DNA of 64,000 bases from Oceanipulchritudo coccoides (GCF_010500615.1 NZ_JAAGNX010000003.1:434001-498000), one strand, 5' to 3'; positions 52,704-62,480 are shown, counted from the first letter of the stretch. Numbers and translations: made by a program. The notes: generated from the sequence alone by a model not told the origin.

Positions 52704-53408
52704 ATGATTAAAGCCTCCTTCGGCCTGACTGAAACAGGGTCCGTTCGCCGTGAGAACCAGGACAGCTACCTCGTAGACCCAGCGATGGGATTGTTTGCTG
52801 TGGCAGATGGATTGGGCGGCCTCCCGAATGGGGATCGAGCCAGCAAACTGGCCCTCGATATTCTCAAGCGCCAATTGCGAGAGCATCCTCAAATGACCCT
52901 TGAAATGGCCATTGGCATCATCAATGAGGAATCCCGCAAGGTGGGATATGAAATAGATGAGTCGGGATTCGGAACAACCCTGACTATCGGCCGATACAAG
53001 GCGGAAGAAGAAATCCTGGAGTTGGTTCACATCGGTGATTCGGCGGCTTACCTCGTGACAAACGATAAGGCTCACTTGATCACTGTTGAACACACCGTCG
53101 CTGCCCGCATGATCGCGAGCCAGTTTGAGGAGGCTTGCGAGGCAATTCCAGCCTCCGCCCACCATACGCTGACACAATGCATCGGCCAGGACTTGTACAT
53201 CGATCCGCAGGTAGCGGAATTTAAAATACAGGAAGGCGATCGTCTTTTTCTCTTAACAGACGGAGTGACCAAGGCCCTCGATGAGGAATCCTTGAGGGAA
53301 TCACTCGAGGTCAGGGAATCACTCGAGAGTATCTGCCAGACCCTGACTTTCAGGATTGAAGTTGCCGGCTCACCCGACAACTACACGATCGCCGCAGTAG
53401 AGTTTTAG
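52704..53408 (+). CDS. PP2C-type Ser/Thr protein phosphatase
   Basis: 234 residues. All PP2C metal-binding motifs are present: 'SVRRENQDSYLVD', 'FAVADGLGG', 'GFGTTLTIG', 'LVHIGDSAAYLV', 'FLLTDGVTKAL', and a final 'DNYTIAAVEF'. It is a soluble single-domain phosphatase of the Stp/PrpC type; no partner kinase lies nearby. Its start is 69 bp after dinG. A short palindrome covers its Shine-Dalgarno. Residues ~190-205 contain a small repeat (LRESLEVRESLE). Confidence 0.94.
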   Translation: MIKASFGLTETGSVRRENQDSYLVDPAMGLFAVADGLGGLPNGDRASKLALDILKRQLREHPQMTLEMAIGIINEESRKVGYEIDESGFGTTLTIGRYKAEEEILELVHIGDSAAYLVTNDKAHLITVEHTVAARMIASQFEEACEAIPASAHHTLTQCIGQDLYIDPQVAEFKIQEGDRLFLLTDGVTKALDEESLRESLEVRESLESICQTLTFRIEVAGSPDNYTIAAVEF

Positions 53409-53431
53409 GCGGTAACCGGTATAAGAAGCCG

Positions 53432-55891
53432 CTATCTCAGGGGTTCGTCCTCAAGCGCAATCAAATCCTGCAAGCTTCCAAATTGCTTGAAGATGTCGAC
53501 AGGCGCATCCATGTCCGAGAGCAGATCCTCAAACAACTGGCCCTTGTCGTGCTTGAGGCGCTCTATTCGCTCCTCGATCGTGCCCTTTGTGATCATACGG
53601 TAGACAATGACCCGCTTTTTCTGGCCAATCCGGTGAACCCGGTCGATCGCTTGGGCTTCCACAGCTGGATTCCACCAGGGGTCCAGAAGGAAAACGTAAT
53701 CAGCCGTCTGCAGGTTGAGGCCCGTGCCACCAGCCCGGAGGCTGACAAAAAATACGGCCGCACCATCCGCTTCTCGGAAGCGTTTCACAGGTTGCTCCCG
53801 ATCGAGTGTCGACCCGGTCAGCTCCATTTGCGGAATATGCGGATATTCTGATTTGACGGCGATCCGGGCCCGGCGGAGAAACTGTACAAACTGGCTGAAG
53901 ATGACGACTTTTGACCCGCCCTCAAAGGCTTCTTCCAAGCGTCCGATCAGGCTCATCAGCTTCCCGCTGTGCGTCCAGTGGTCACTATGGTCAGGAAGCA
54001 GGGATGGATCGCAACAGGCCTGGCGCAGGCGTGTCAGAAGACTGAAAAGGTGCATCCGCTTGTGCTTGAGAGCCGTTGAGAGGCCATCCTTGAACTCCCC
54101 GGAAGCCCCCTTGGTGAGTTCCTCGTAGAAGCGGCGTTGCTGCGATGTGAGTGGGCAGATCCAGTCAAACTCCACCTTCGGCGGCAAGTCACTCGCCACG
54201 GCAAGCTTGGTCCTTCGCAGGACGAAGGGTGTGATCTGCGTACGCAGGCGAGGCAGGAAGGTTTCGTCAAGCTTCACGAGATCTTCAAACTGGCGTCGGC
54301 TCCCGAGAAAGCCGGGCATCAGAAACCGGAAAAGTGTCCAGAGATCAAGGGGACGGTTTTCCATTGGTGTTCCCGTCAGGGCAATGCGCTGACGGCTGCG
54401 AATGGCAAAACAGGCATGGGTCACTTTTGCATCCGGATTCTTGATGCTCTGGGCCTCGTCGAGAATGGCATAGGCAAACTCAATCTCCTCCAGTTGATGC
54501 TTGTTGCGACGTAGTTGTGTGTAACTACAAATCCAGAGGGCGGGCGAATCGGCATCAAGAGGGTTTGTCCTGGAAAGAATCCTGATCGGGGTTCCCGGAA
54601 AGAAGCGTTCCACCTCAGCCTGCCAGACCGGGACCACACTCGCCGGGCAGACTACCATCACGGGCTTTTCCCCGAGGGCATCCTGGGCGTTGAGGTAAGT
54701 GAGGATCTGCAGGGTTTTCCCAAGCCCCATTTCATCGGCAAGAAGTGTATGACAACCAGCCGCCTCCAGTTTTCTCAACCATGAAACGCCCTCCTTCTGA
54801 TACGGCCGGAGATAGTCTGGAAGTTCCACTTCCTCAAGTCCCTCGCTGGCCTCCTCCAGCTGGCGCCGCCATCGGGCCACTTCCCGCGATAGTCGCAAAT
54901 CAACATTCGGATCACGGGCAAACGTGAAAAGAAGATAACGGGGAAGAATCCCCTCACCTTCCGACGGAAGAAGCGATTTCCATTCATGGACGCTTCCCAG
55001 CGAGCCCGGATCAACTTTGAAAATCCCCTCACCAGGGACAAAATGAACATGCCCGGGATGCCGGAAAAGCTGCTGGCGAATCTCCTCGGAGACGGAAGTT
55101 CCACGGTGGGAAAAATCGAACCGGAAACGGCTCTGAATCCCATCCGCTTTCACATCGATGGAGGGCCGTACGAGGGCAAGCCCCCGTTTCCACGCAGCGA
55201 CACCCTCGCCTTCGACCAATCCGTAACGACGTTTCCATTCGCTTATCTCACGAAGGAAAAACCGCTCAATGACCTCGGGTTCCTGCAGGCGGTAAGTCCC
55301 CTCGCGATCTCCCGGTCGGAAACCGCAACGGTGTGCCCTCGCAGTGTATCCAATCAATTGTTCTCGTTCCCAACTGGTGAGCTCTCGCAGGGAAAATTTA
55401 GACCAGTCAATCTTGTCCTCCTTGCCTTTCCATCCCGACTCCAGCCATAAGCCGTCGGTGCGTGTTGTCAGGCGCACCCGAAGTCTGCGGCCGGTTTTGT
55501 CTGTCTTTTTGGGCTGCTCGATCGGGCGCTCAAAAGGCTTCGGTCCCTCACCATTGTTCTCCAATCGATCGTGCTGTCCCTTCTCGGTCTCCGTCACCGG
55601 CGGAAGCTCGTCCGCGATGAACTCCTCAAGTTCATACATCCCGGCCACGGCCAGGCCATGACCGGGGGCCACATCAGGATGAGACTCCCGGAAACTGGGC
55701 CCCGATTCATCCCAGTCAACAATGACATACAGCGGTTCCTTACCCTGCTTGAAATGGATAATCGCACTCTTCGGTAGTAGCTCAGTCGAACGCACTTCGC
55801 TGGTCCGGTAATAATTCCTACCCCAGCGCAGTTCCTTCTCGGTAAAGAAATTCTCCCAATCACGGTTCAGGCGCTCAAACCAGGTTTCCAT
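53432..55891 (-). CDS. SNF2/RapA-type DEAD/DEAH helicase
   Basis: About 819 residues from the ATG at 55891. The N-terminal ~320 residues are a charged, non-conserved region, then the SNF2 ATPase: Walker A 'LLADEMGLGKTLQI', DEAQ box 'YAILDEAQSIKN', 'ALTGTPMENRPLDLW', and the C-terminal helicase half 'VFFVSLRAGGTGLNLQTADY' and 'DPWWNPAVEAQAIDRVHRIG'. Bacterial members remodel protein-DNA or RNA polymerase complexes; no specific role is known here. Converges on the PP2C gene. Confidence 0.95.
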   Translation of the reverse strand: METWFERLNRDWENFFTEKELRWGRNYYRTSEVRSTELLPKSAIIHFKQGKEPLYVIVDWDESGPSFRESHPDVAPGHGLAVAGMYELEEFIADELPPVTETEKGQHDRLENNGEGPKPFERPIEQPKKTDKTGRRLRVRLTTRTDGLWLESGWKGKEDKIDWSKFSLRELTSWEREQLIGYTARAHRCGFRPGDREGTYRLQEPEVIERFFLREISEWKRRYGLVEGEGVAAWKRGLALVRPSIDVKADGIQSRFRFDFSHRGTSVSEEIRQQLFRHPGHVHFVPGEGIFKVDPGSLGSVHEWKSLLPSEGEGILPRYLLFTFARDPNVDLRLSREVARWRRQLEEASEGLEEVELPDYLRPYQKEGVSWLRKLEAAGCHTLLADEMGLGKTLQILTYLNAQDALGEKPVMVVCPASVVPVWQAEVERFFPGTPIRILSRTNPLDADSPALWICSYTQLRRNKHQLEEIEFAYAILDEAQSIKNPDAKVTHACFAIRSRQRIALTGTPMENRPLDLWTLFRFLMPGFLGSRRQFEDLVKLDETFLPRLRTQITPFVLRRTKLAVASDLPPKVEFDWICPLTSQQRRFYEELTKGASGEFKDGLSTALKHKRMHLFSLLTRLRQACCDPSLLPDHSDHWTHSGKLMSLIGRLEEAFEGGSKVVIFSQFVQFLRRARIAVKSEYPHIPQMELTGSTLDREQPVKRFREADGAAVFFVSLRAGGTGLNLQTADYVFLLDPWWNPAVEAQAIDRVHRIGQKKRVIVYRMITKGTIEERIERLKHDKGQLFEDLLSDMDAPVDIFKQFGSLQDLIALEDEPLR

Positions 55892-56051
55892 GGTGTTGGG
55901 CGTGTAGCTGCGTTGAGGGGTGCGGTGGATCATAAGGACACAATGAAACCTCCATTTACTAACACCCCGCCGCGCGGATCAAGCTTTGAAGGGAATTTTG
56001 CCACAAAAGACCACTCTTGCCTCTCCAGCAAGCAGGGACACACTCCCTGAT

Positions 56052-56492
56052 ATGAGTTCTGTATCCTGTCCGCTCACAATTGAGCGTCGCGTTGAGTTCT
56101 CCCAGACAGACGCGGCGGGAATTATCCATTTCTCCAACTATTTCAAGCTGATGGAAGCCGCCGAGGCGGAATTATTCCGTGAATTGGGGCTTTCCCTGCT
56201 TTGGCAGGAAGGAGACAATTTTTTCGGCTTTCCGCGGGTAGACTGCCAATGCCGGTTCCGGAGACCGCTCAAATTCGACGAGCAGGTACGTGTGGAATTG
56301 GAAATTGAGGAGATCGACTCGGCGAGAATCCATTACCGGTTCGTTTTCCTGAATGCAAAAGGCCGCCGCTGTGCAACTGGCACCATGGTCACTGCCTGTG
56401 CGAAAAAGGCCCATGATGGCGAACTCGAGGGGATCGACCTGCCCCGGAATATCCGTGAAGCCCTCTTAAATTGGAAAAATCAAGCGAGTTGA
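56052..56492 (+). CDS. Acyl-CoA thioesterase, 4-hydroxybenzoyl-CoA thioesterase/YbgC family
   Basis: 146 residues, ATG at 56052. A hot-dog-fold protein with the catalytic Asp in 'EFSQTDAAGIIHFSNYFKLM' and 'FPRVDCQCRFRRPLKFDEQV'. These enzymes hydrolyse short or aromatic acyl-CoAs; in bacteria with the Tol-Pal operon they are often YbgC, but no tol genes are adjacent. A DHNA-CoA thioesterase role in menaquinone synthesis is an alternative, as these belong to the same family. Confidence 0.9.
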   Translation: MSSVSCPLTIERRVEFSQTDAAGIIHFSNYFKLMEAAEAELFRELGLSLLWQEGDNFFGFPRVDCQCRFRRPLKFDEQVRVELEIEEIDSARIHYRFVFLNAKGRRCATGTMVTACAKKAHDGELEGIDLPRNIREALLNWKNQAS

Positions 56493-56569
56493 AGCGCTGA
56501 ACCTTGCATTTTTCGGAGAGCTCCCATTACTGGGTCCCATAGCGATAAATCGCGAATACCAACGAGCAA

Positions 56570-57184
56570 ATGTCCCCCGCCATCAAGATCACTAAAGAGG
56601 AAATCAACGACCTGCCCCTTAACGCATACGAGGGTCCGATTACCATCGTCGACGACGATGAGAAACTGGCCAAGGCGCTGAAAGAACTGCGTAAGGAAAA
56701 GATCCTCGGCTTCGATACGGAGTCCCGACCATCTTTCAAGAAGGGCCAGAATTATCCGGCTTCCCTGATCCAATTGGGCGGGGAACATCATATCTGGCTC
56801 TTTCAGATCAGTAACTTTGCCAGTCTTGATGCCCTCTGGGAAATCCTTGCTGATGAAGAAATCATCAAAGCCGGGGTCGCCATTGCCGATGACATCAAGA
56901 AGCTTCAGGAACTGCAGGATTTTACTCCGGGAGGATTTGTCGAGATCGCCACCTTGAGCACGCAAGCTGGTATCCTCAACACCGGTCTGCGAAGCCTTGC
57001 CGCCCTGCTTCTGGGTTTTCGCATCTCAAAGCGCGCCCAGGTTTCCAATTGGGCCAAGAATACGCTCACCGATATTCAGATCCAATACGCGGCAACCGAT
57101 GCCTGGGTCAGTCGGGAGCTCTACCTGCATATGCAACAGTTGAGCCAGCGGGCGGCTGCCAGGGCAAAGACCGCTTCCAGTTGA
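56570..57184 (+). CDS. 3'-5' exonuclease, RNase D/WRN-like
   Basis: 204 residues. DEDD-y exonuclease motifs: Exo I 'ILGFDTESRPSF', Exo II 'IKAGVAIADDIKKL', Exo III 'YAATDAWVSRELY'. It lacks the HRDC domains of full RNase D, so it resembles the small stand-alone WRN-exonuclease type. Substrate, RNA or DNA ends, cannot be told. It lies 77 bp after the thioesterase and 14 bp before an EamA permease. Confidence 0.93.
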   Translation: MSPAIKITKEEINDLPLNAYEGPITIVDDDEKLAKALKELRKEKILGFDTESRPSFKKGQNYPASLIQLGGEHHIWLFQISNFASLDALWEILADEEIIKAGVAIADDIKKLQELQDFTPGGFVEIATLSTQAGILNTGLRSLAALLLGFRISKRAQVSNWAKNTLTDIQIQYAATDAWVSRELYLHMQQLSQRAAARAKTASS

Positions 57185-57198
57185 GATAGCTACTGGCC

Positions 57199-58071
57199 AT
57201 GTGGTACCTGCTCGCCGTTTCGATTCTCTGGGGCTTCTCCTTTGGGCTGGTCAAGTCAGAATTCTCAGACCTCAGCGGGGCTACTCTCGCCTGCACAAGG
57301 CTCCTGATCGCCCTCCCTTGCTTTATTCCTTTTCTCAAGCGGCCTTACCTCCGCTGGACGCAGCCCAATATCAGGCTGATCTTCACCGGCGCAGTCCAGT
57401 ATGGACTGATGTATGTCGCCCTCTTCAACGCCTTCACATGGCTGACTGGATATGAGGTCGCCCTTCTGACTATTTTCACGCCCTTGTACGTTGTACTTGC
57501 CCATGCTGTAGTGAAAAGACAACTACCCCCGGGATGGTTCTGGTGGACTTCAATCCTTGCCGTCATGGGTGCGCTGTGGATTTTCCAGCCGCAGGCCATT
57601 CCGGCAAAATGGCCCGGAATCCTCCTCATGCAGTTGGCCAACCTCTGTTTTGCCTCGGGCCAGATTGCCTGGCGACAAATCCGTGCAAAGCAGCCAACTG
57701 CACGCGACACCGACGGATATGCCCTTCTTTATCTGGGGGGCGTACTCGCTGCCCTGCCTTTTGCTCTTCTCCAGAATCCCGTACATGAGCTGGCCCAGCT
57801 ATCGGGATCCCAATGGGGTGCTTTGCTCTACCTCGGGGCAATTGCTTCCGGACTCGGCTTTTTCCTCTGGAATGCCGGGGCGGCACGCGTCAACCCAGCC
57901 ACCCTGGCCGTCTTCAACAACCTCAAGATTCCTGTGGCCATCCTGATTTCCATCAACCTCTTCCGGGAACAGGCCAATCTGGCCAGCCTGCTTCCCGGAC
58001 TGGCTATATTGTTGATCGCCCTTGGCTGGGCCGAATGGGCCAGCCGTCGACAAGCTACCAAGAGTAGCTGA
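57199..58071 (+). CDS. EamA/DMT superfamily transporter
   Basis: 290 residues, ten predicted membrane helices in two EamA repeats ('SILWGFSFGLVKSEFSDLSG', 'AFTWLTGYEVALLTIFTPLY'; second half 'YLGAIASGLGFFLWNAGAAR', 'PATLAVFNNLKIPVAILISI'). The family exports amino acids, metabolites or drugs; substrate unknown. Its 3' end overlaps the convergent TonB receptor gene by 17 bp. Confidence 0.92.
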   Translation: MWYLLAVSILWGFSFGLVKSEFSDLSGATLACTRLLIALPCFIPFLKRPYLRWTQPNIRLIFTGAVQYGLMYVALFNAFTWLTGYEVALLTIFTPLYVVLAHAVVKRQLPPGWFWWTSILAVMGALWIFQPQAIPAKWPGILLMQLANLCFASGQIAWRQIRAKQPTARDTDGYALLYLGGVLAALPFALLQNPVHELAQLSGSQWGALLYLGAIASGLGFFLWNAGAARVNPATLAVFNNLKIPVAILISINLFREQANLASLLPGLAILLIALGWAEWASRRQATKSS

Positions 58072-59899
58072 GCGTTGCCCGCCCTTCCCGTCCCGGTCCA
58101 GGCGTACCGGGGATCGGCTGGAACTTCTCGTCGGTCAAGTTGTCCAATCGAACAACGAGCCGCCAGTCTTTGTGGAAAAAGTTATCCCAATCTGCCTGCA
58201 GGTGCAGGCGAAAGGCCTCATCCCCCCCAGCGCGCAGAGCGTTTGAAGGATGCTCCCGGTATTCCACTTCGGCACGCACCGAGAGCCCCTTGAATAATTC
58301 CTTCTCCGCTGAAGCCAGCAGGCGATGACGGGCATAATTCAAGGCATAGAAGCTGGCTGGATCGACCAGGTTACTCGCGTAGGTGGATTCCTTGTCCAGA
58401 TAGGCGTAACCCAGATCAAGACGCGTCGTCCCGGCACTCCAGCTCAGCCAGGCCTCGATGCCCTCCACGGTAATATCCACAGGGGCCGCCTGACGGGCAT
58501 TCGGGGAGGCTGATGAAAAGACCCAATCGACCAGATTGGAATCCCTGCGCTGGAACAGGACCAGCTTACCCGCAATATTTCCCTGCTGTGCATGAAAGCC
58601 GGCCTCAATCGTTTCCGCATGTTCCCTTCCTAGATCAGGATTGCCCCCGAACAGGCCACTCGGTCCGGAATTCAGGACGGTGTAACCCGGAACCTGACTA
58701 CTCTCTGAATATTCAGCGTACAAAGTCCATGAACCGTCTTCCAGTGATCCACTTAATCGAGCGCCCGCTTGAGGAGAGCCGACTGTGGAGTCTTGGTCAC
58801 TGCTTTCAATCCCCATGCCACCGTAAAGGGTCAGTTCCCCAAAATCTGTCCCAATCCGTCGCTGCCCCAAAAGGGCCAACTCCCCGTATTCACGCTTTGA
58901 AAAACTGCCATTGACGAGGCTTGTACTGCTTATCAGGTCATCCTTGACGAGGGTCCACCGGTAAATGAAATCCACCACGGCAGTCGAAAAGGCCCCGTCG
59001 CCCTGCAGGCTGAATACTTCCGTCTCGTGCTCGAAGAACTTGTTCGGGGCGCTCCGGTTGAATTCGTAATCATCGTCCAGCATGCGCCAGTATCCACCTA
59101 TCCGGTGAAAGCTTCGGTCACCACGGGTCTCATACTGCCAGCCAACGAGGCTTACTTGATAATGGTCCGTTTCATTCAGGCTGGAAATCCCAGTATACAT
59201 GCTCGGCCAACCATAAAACTTGTCCACGTACCCTCCAAATATCCGCAAGGTGCCTGATCCCAATTTCCACTCGATCCTGCCACTGACCCGGGTCAGGTCA
59301 AAATCCCCGAACTGGACACTGCCATCACCAGATTCACGGCCAACCGCCAGTTGCAGACCCGTCCTTTCATCCAGTTCCTCGCTCACCACGGCCGAAAGGC
59401 CCCATTGGTTGTCTGATCCAAGACTGAAACTCAGCCGTCCCCCCGGTTCAATGGCGGCCCAGCTCCAGTCAATGCTACCGGCCGTCGAGTTGAAACCGTT
59501 CAGCGCGTTATTCACCCCGGTATACAGTTGCGCCCCACTGAAAAAAGCCGGATCCAGGGGGATTTCCGAAAAGTAGTGCCCCGTCTGGGGATCAAAAAGG
59601 GACAGGCCACCAACCATGAGGCCGGTTCCTTCAAAAATTCCTCCGCGGATGGAGATGTCGTTCTGATAGCGCGAACCGCCGCGGCTTTGCAGATCCACCC
59701 GGACTTCCCGTTCCATGCGTTCGCTCAGCTGGCCAACAACCTGATCCGGGCCAGCAAGGCTTGAACCGGCATAAACCGGAAATGCGGTCAGCTCCACCAC
59801 TGGATCACTCCACGCCACAGCCTGAGTCATCAGCACCAATGCTATGAGAAAACCCTTTGTCTCAGGGCTTGTCCTTTTCCAATTTTCCATGCCCCACAT
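58055..59899 (-). CDS. TonB-dependent receptor (small)
   Basis: 614 residues, ATG at 59899 (second ATG at 59890). A signal peptide (FLIALVLMTQAVAWS) is followed by a plug: 'VVELTAFPVYAG', 'SRYQNDISIRGGIFEGTGLM', 'FFSGAQLYTGVNNALNGFNS'. The barrel ends in 'VRLDNLTDEKFQPIPGTPGP' and a final 'GRATLSYSW', ending in an aromatic residue as usual. It is shorter than the other two receptors here and resembles the BtuB-like size class. No adjacent lipoprotein or uptake gene suggests a substrate. It lies downstream of ftsZ but its function is unrelated; an inverted repeat sits between them. Confidence 0.92.
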   Translation of the reverse strand: MWGMENWKRTSPETKGFLIALVLMTQAVAWSDPVVELTAFPVYAGSSLAGPDQVVGQLSERMEREVRVDLQSRGGSRYQNDISIRGGIFEGTGLMVGGLSLFDPQTGHYFSEIPLDPAFFSGAQLYTGVNNALNGFNSTAGSIDWSWAAIEPGGRLSFSLGSDNQWGLSAVVSEELDERTGLQLAVGRESGDGSVQFGDFDLTRVSGRIEWKLGSGTLRIFGGYVDKFYGWPSMYTGISSLNETDHYQVSLVGWQYETRGDRSFHRIGGYWRMLDDDYEFNRSAPNKFFEHETEVFSLQGDGAFSTAVVDFIYRWTLVKDDLISSTSLVNGSFSKREYGELALLGQRRIGTDFGELTLYGGMGIESSDQDSTVGSPQAGARLSGSLEDGSWTLYAEYSESSQVPGYTVLNSGPSGLFGGNPDLGREHAETIEAGFHAQQGNIAGKLVLFQRRDSNLVDWVFSSASPNARQAAPVDITVEGIEAWLSWSAGTTRLDLGYAYLDKESTYASNLVDPASFYALNYARHRLLASAEKELFKGLSVRAEVEYREHPSNALRAGGDEAFRLHLQADWDNFFHKDWRLVVRLDNLTDEKFQPIPGTPGPGREGRATLSYSW

Positions 59900-59923
59900 C
59901 CGATGGATATTGGGCTGGTTGGC

Positions 59924-59958
59924 AATTGTTAATTAGAATTATTTCTTAGTTAACAATT
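59924..59958. repeat. AT-rich inverted repeat between ftsZ and TonB receptor
   Basis: AATTGTTAA (59924-59932) and TTAACAATT (59950-59958) form a perfect 9-bp inverted repeat with a 17-nt AT-rich spacer. The right arm touches the ftsZ stop. It lacks a T run, so it is a poor terminator; it could be an operator for the receptor gene. Confidence 0.4.
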
Positions 59959-61219
59959 ATCCACGAGGAATCTTAATTTCCCGGCGGAGATAGGTCGGAA
60001 TATCGAGGTCATCTCCCTCGTAAATGTTACGGCCGGTTTTTTCGAAGACGCCGCGGTTGTCTTCCGGACGGGGAAAAGCAAATTCCTCCTGCTGTTTCCG
60101 GCCGATATCCGGAGGGAGACTGAGCTCGAGCTCGGGAGCGGGACGTTTCAAGGGCGGAGCCACCGGCTCATTCGGAGGAATGCTGGCGGACGGAACAGGG
60201 TCGTACCCTTTTACAGAGGGGACCCGCCGGAGTGTCCCCATGACGGTAATGCGGAGCTGATTATAGAAGCTGCCATCGATCGAGGCCCCCATGACAATGG
60301 AATTGCGGCAACCAAACTTCTCTGAAACAGCATCCATGACCTTGTTGACCATCGCCATTGTCAGGTCGGGCCCACCGGTCAGGTTCACAATCAGCTGATC
60401 GGTGTCCTTCACAAAACCTGAATCGGGCAGATGCAAAAGGGGGCAATTGAGAAGGTCGTCGAGAGCCTGCTCCACGAGATCGTCCCCTTTGCCATAGCCC
60501 GTGCCGAAAAGCGTTTTGCCGCCTGGTTGAGCAAGCGCGCTTTGCAGGGTGGAAAAGTCGACGTTGATGAGCCCAGTATTGAAGAGCATCGACCAGATCG
60601 AGTGCACCCCGAGTTTGATCCACTTGTCAGCCATGGCAAACGCCTCCATCAAGGTGGCAGAATCATCGACTTGCTTGAAAATCAAATCGTTGGGAAGGGA
60701 AATCACCGCATGACAACTTTTCTGAAGGGTTTCCAAGGCGTTTCGGGCGCGTTCACCGCGGGCATTGCCTTCGCGCTGGAAGGGCATGGCGACAAAAGCA
60801 ATTACAAGGGCGCCCTCCTCGGCGGCAAGATCGGCCAGCACGGGGGCGGCCCCGCTCCCGGTTCCACCCCCTAATCCGGAAAGGATGAAGACAAGATCGA
60901 CCCCTTTAATGAGGCGCTGCAGGAATTCCCGGTCCGCCTCGGCCGCCATGCGCCCTTTTTCCACCGAGCCACCGGAGCTCTTGCCCAATGTGACCGTCTT
61001 GCCAAGGAGGAAGGACTCCTCGACCGGTGAGGAAGAAAGAACCTGGCTGTCGGTATCAACAACCGTCAGGTGGACTTGTTCAAGATCCTCCAGCTTGATG
61101 CGGTCAACGGCATTTGTTCCAGCTCCGCCAACACCAATAATTTTGATTCGCAAGCCTCCGTCCGGCAACTGGTCGTCGACGAGCGGGTCCTGTTCGGGAA
61201 AAAATCCGGGTTGTTCCAT
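59957..61219 (-). CDS. ftsZ: Cell division protein FtsZ
   Basis: 420 residues from the ATG at 61219, 19 bp after ftsA. The tubulin-type GTP-binding elements are present: 'IKIIGVGGAGTNAVDR', GGGTGSG (117-123), 'AMPFQREGNARGERARNALE', 'NDLIF'. The T7 synergy loop reads N219-V-D221-F-S-T224; canonical FtsZ has N-x-D-F-x-D, so the second Asp is replaced by Thr. A proline-rich linker (~320-365) and a basic C-terminal tail (TYLRREIKIPRG) follow. It forms the division ring. It is the last dcw gene here. Confidence 0.96.
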   Translation of the reverse strand: MEQPGFFPEQDPLVDDQLPDGGLRIKIIGVGGAGTNAVDRIKLEDLEQVHLTVVDTDSQVLSSSPVEESFLLGKTVTLGKSSGGSVEKGRMAAEADREFLQRLIKGVDLVFILSGLGGGTGSGAAPVLADLAAEEGALVIAFVAMPFQREGNARGERARNALETLQKSCHAVISLPNDLIFKQVDDSATLMEAFAMADKWIKLGVHSIWSMLFNTGLINVDFSTLQSALAQPGGKTLFGTGYGKGDDLVEQALDDLLNCPLLHLPDSGFVKDTDQLIVNLTGGPDLTMAMVNKVMDAVSEKFGCRNSIVMGASIDGSFYNQLRITVMGTLRRVPSVKGYDPVPSASIPPNEPVAPPLKRPAPELELSLPPDIGRKQQEEFAFPRPEDNRGVFEKTGRNIYEGDDLDIPTYLRREIKIPRG

Positions 61220-61238
61220 AGTTCGGCCTGGTTTGGGG

Positions 61239-62453
61239 TTATCCAAAAAATCCTGTCATTTTCTTGAGCCACTTGGTCTGTGGCTTGGCGCCTTTGTCGC
61301 GCTCTTCCGCCTGTTGGTCATGCAGGGCATTGTAGAGGAGTCCAAGCACGGTGGCATATTCAGGCTGCCGCAGCTCCTCATGTTGCACCCAGGAGGGACT
61401 TGTCCCAAGACTGACCGGAACATCGAGGGTGAGCTCAGCCAGTTCAGCAATCTGGGCCGTTTTTGAAACACCACCCGTCAGGATCACACCCCCCGGAAGA
61501 TTTTTTCGCGTGAGGGCGCTGCCGAGTTTGTTTTTGAGGATGATAAACAATTCCTCAAGGCGTGCATGCGTAATCTTGTTGATGGAAAGTTGCGAATGAA
61601 AGCTGTCCCCGATGCTCAAGTCACCAACCAGTGGAACTTTCTGGGTCCGGTCTTCTTTCTGGATAATTGCCTTGGCAGAGCGCTTCTTCAATCCTTCCGC
61701 CAACTTGCTTTTTACCCGGAGCCCGAGACTGAGATCATTGGTTACATGGTCGCCACCGACGGGAATGACACCTGTCTGAACAGCCCGCCGTCCACGATAA
61801 AGTACGTAATCAGTCGTCCCTTTGCCGATATCAACGACAAGGACGCCCATGCGTTTCTCCTCCTCCGTTGCAAGCAAGGTTCCGGAGGCCAAGGCCGACA
61901 CGACAATGTCATTCACATCAAGTCCAAAGCCGTTGATTACATTGATGCTGTCCTTGACCTGACGCTCGTCAGCAACGACATGCCAGTATTGAACTTCAAG
62001 GTGTGACCCACTGCGCCCCAGGGGATTGTCCACCGGCGTCCCGTCGAGGAGAAAGCCATTGCGGATATGGTGAATATACACTTCACCCGGTTCAAGGGCC
62101 TTGTTTCTGGCGTTTTCGACTGCTCGCAGGATATCGTTACGGGAAACCAAATTCTCACTGCTGCTGATACTCGTTGCTCCCGGATGCCGGAATCCCCACA
62201 AATGGCTCCCGGTAAGGGATAAATAGACATGCTCAATCTGGGTTCCAGCGGATCGTTCAGCGGCAAGAATGGCGGCATGTGTACAATCGCTGACGCTCCG
62301 GATATCCATGATCTGGCCCTTCTTCATCCCCACATTCGTGGATTGGCCGCGACCGATGATGTTCATCATTCTGCCTTCCGACATTTCCGCCACCAGGACG
62401 ACCACCTTTGAAGTTCCTATTTCAATTGCTCCGACTATTTTTGACCGACTCAT
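61239..62453 (-). CDS. ftsA: Cell division protein FtsA
   Basis: 404 residues, ATG at 62453 with AAAGGAC upstream. Actin-fold motifs: phosphate-1 'GAIEIGTSKVVVLVAEM', phosphate-2 'VLVVDIGKGTTDYVLYRG', adenosine 'PGGVILTGGVSKTAQIAEL'. The SHS2/1C region carries 'HVYLSLTGSHLWGF'. The C-terminus 'WLKKMTGFFG' is the conserved amphipathic membrane-binding helix. FtsA tethers FtsZ to the membrane. It lies between ftsQ (27 bp) and ftsZ (19 bp). Confidence 0.96.
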   Translation of the reverse strand: MSRSKIVGAIEIGTSKVVVLVAEMSEGRMMNIIGRGQSTNVGMKKGQIMDIRSVSDCTHAAILAAERSAGTQIEHVYLSLTGSHLWGFRHPGATSISSSENLVSRNDILRAVENARNKALEPGEVYIHHIRNGFLLDGTPVDNPLGRSGSHLEVQYWHVVADERQVKDSINVINGFGLDVNDIVVSALASGTLLATEEEKRMGVLVVDIGKGTTDYVLYRGRRAVQTGVIPVGGDHVTNDLSLGLRVKSKLAEGLKKRSAKAIIQKEDRTQKVPLVGDLSIGDSFHSQLSINKITHARLEELFIILKNKLGSALTRKNLPGGVILTGGVSKTAQIAELAELTLDVPVSLGTSPSWVQHEELRQPEYATVLGLLYNALHDQQAEERDKGAKPQTKWLKKMTGFFG

Positions 62454-62480
62454 GTCCTTTATCGTTCCCGTTTCAGATAT

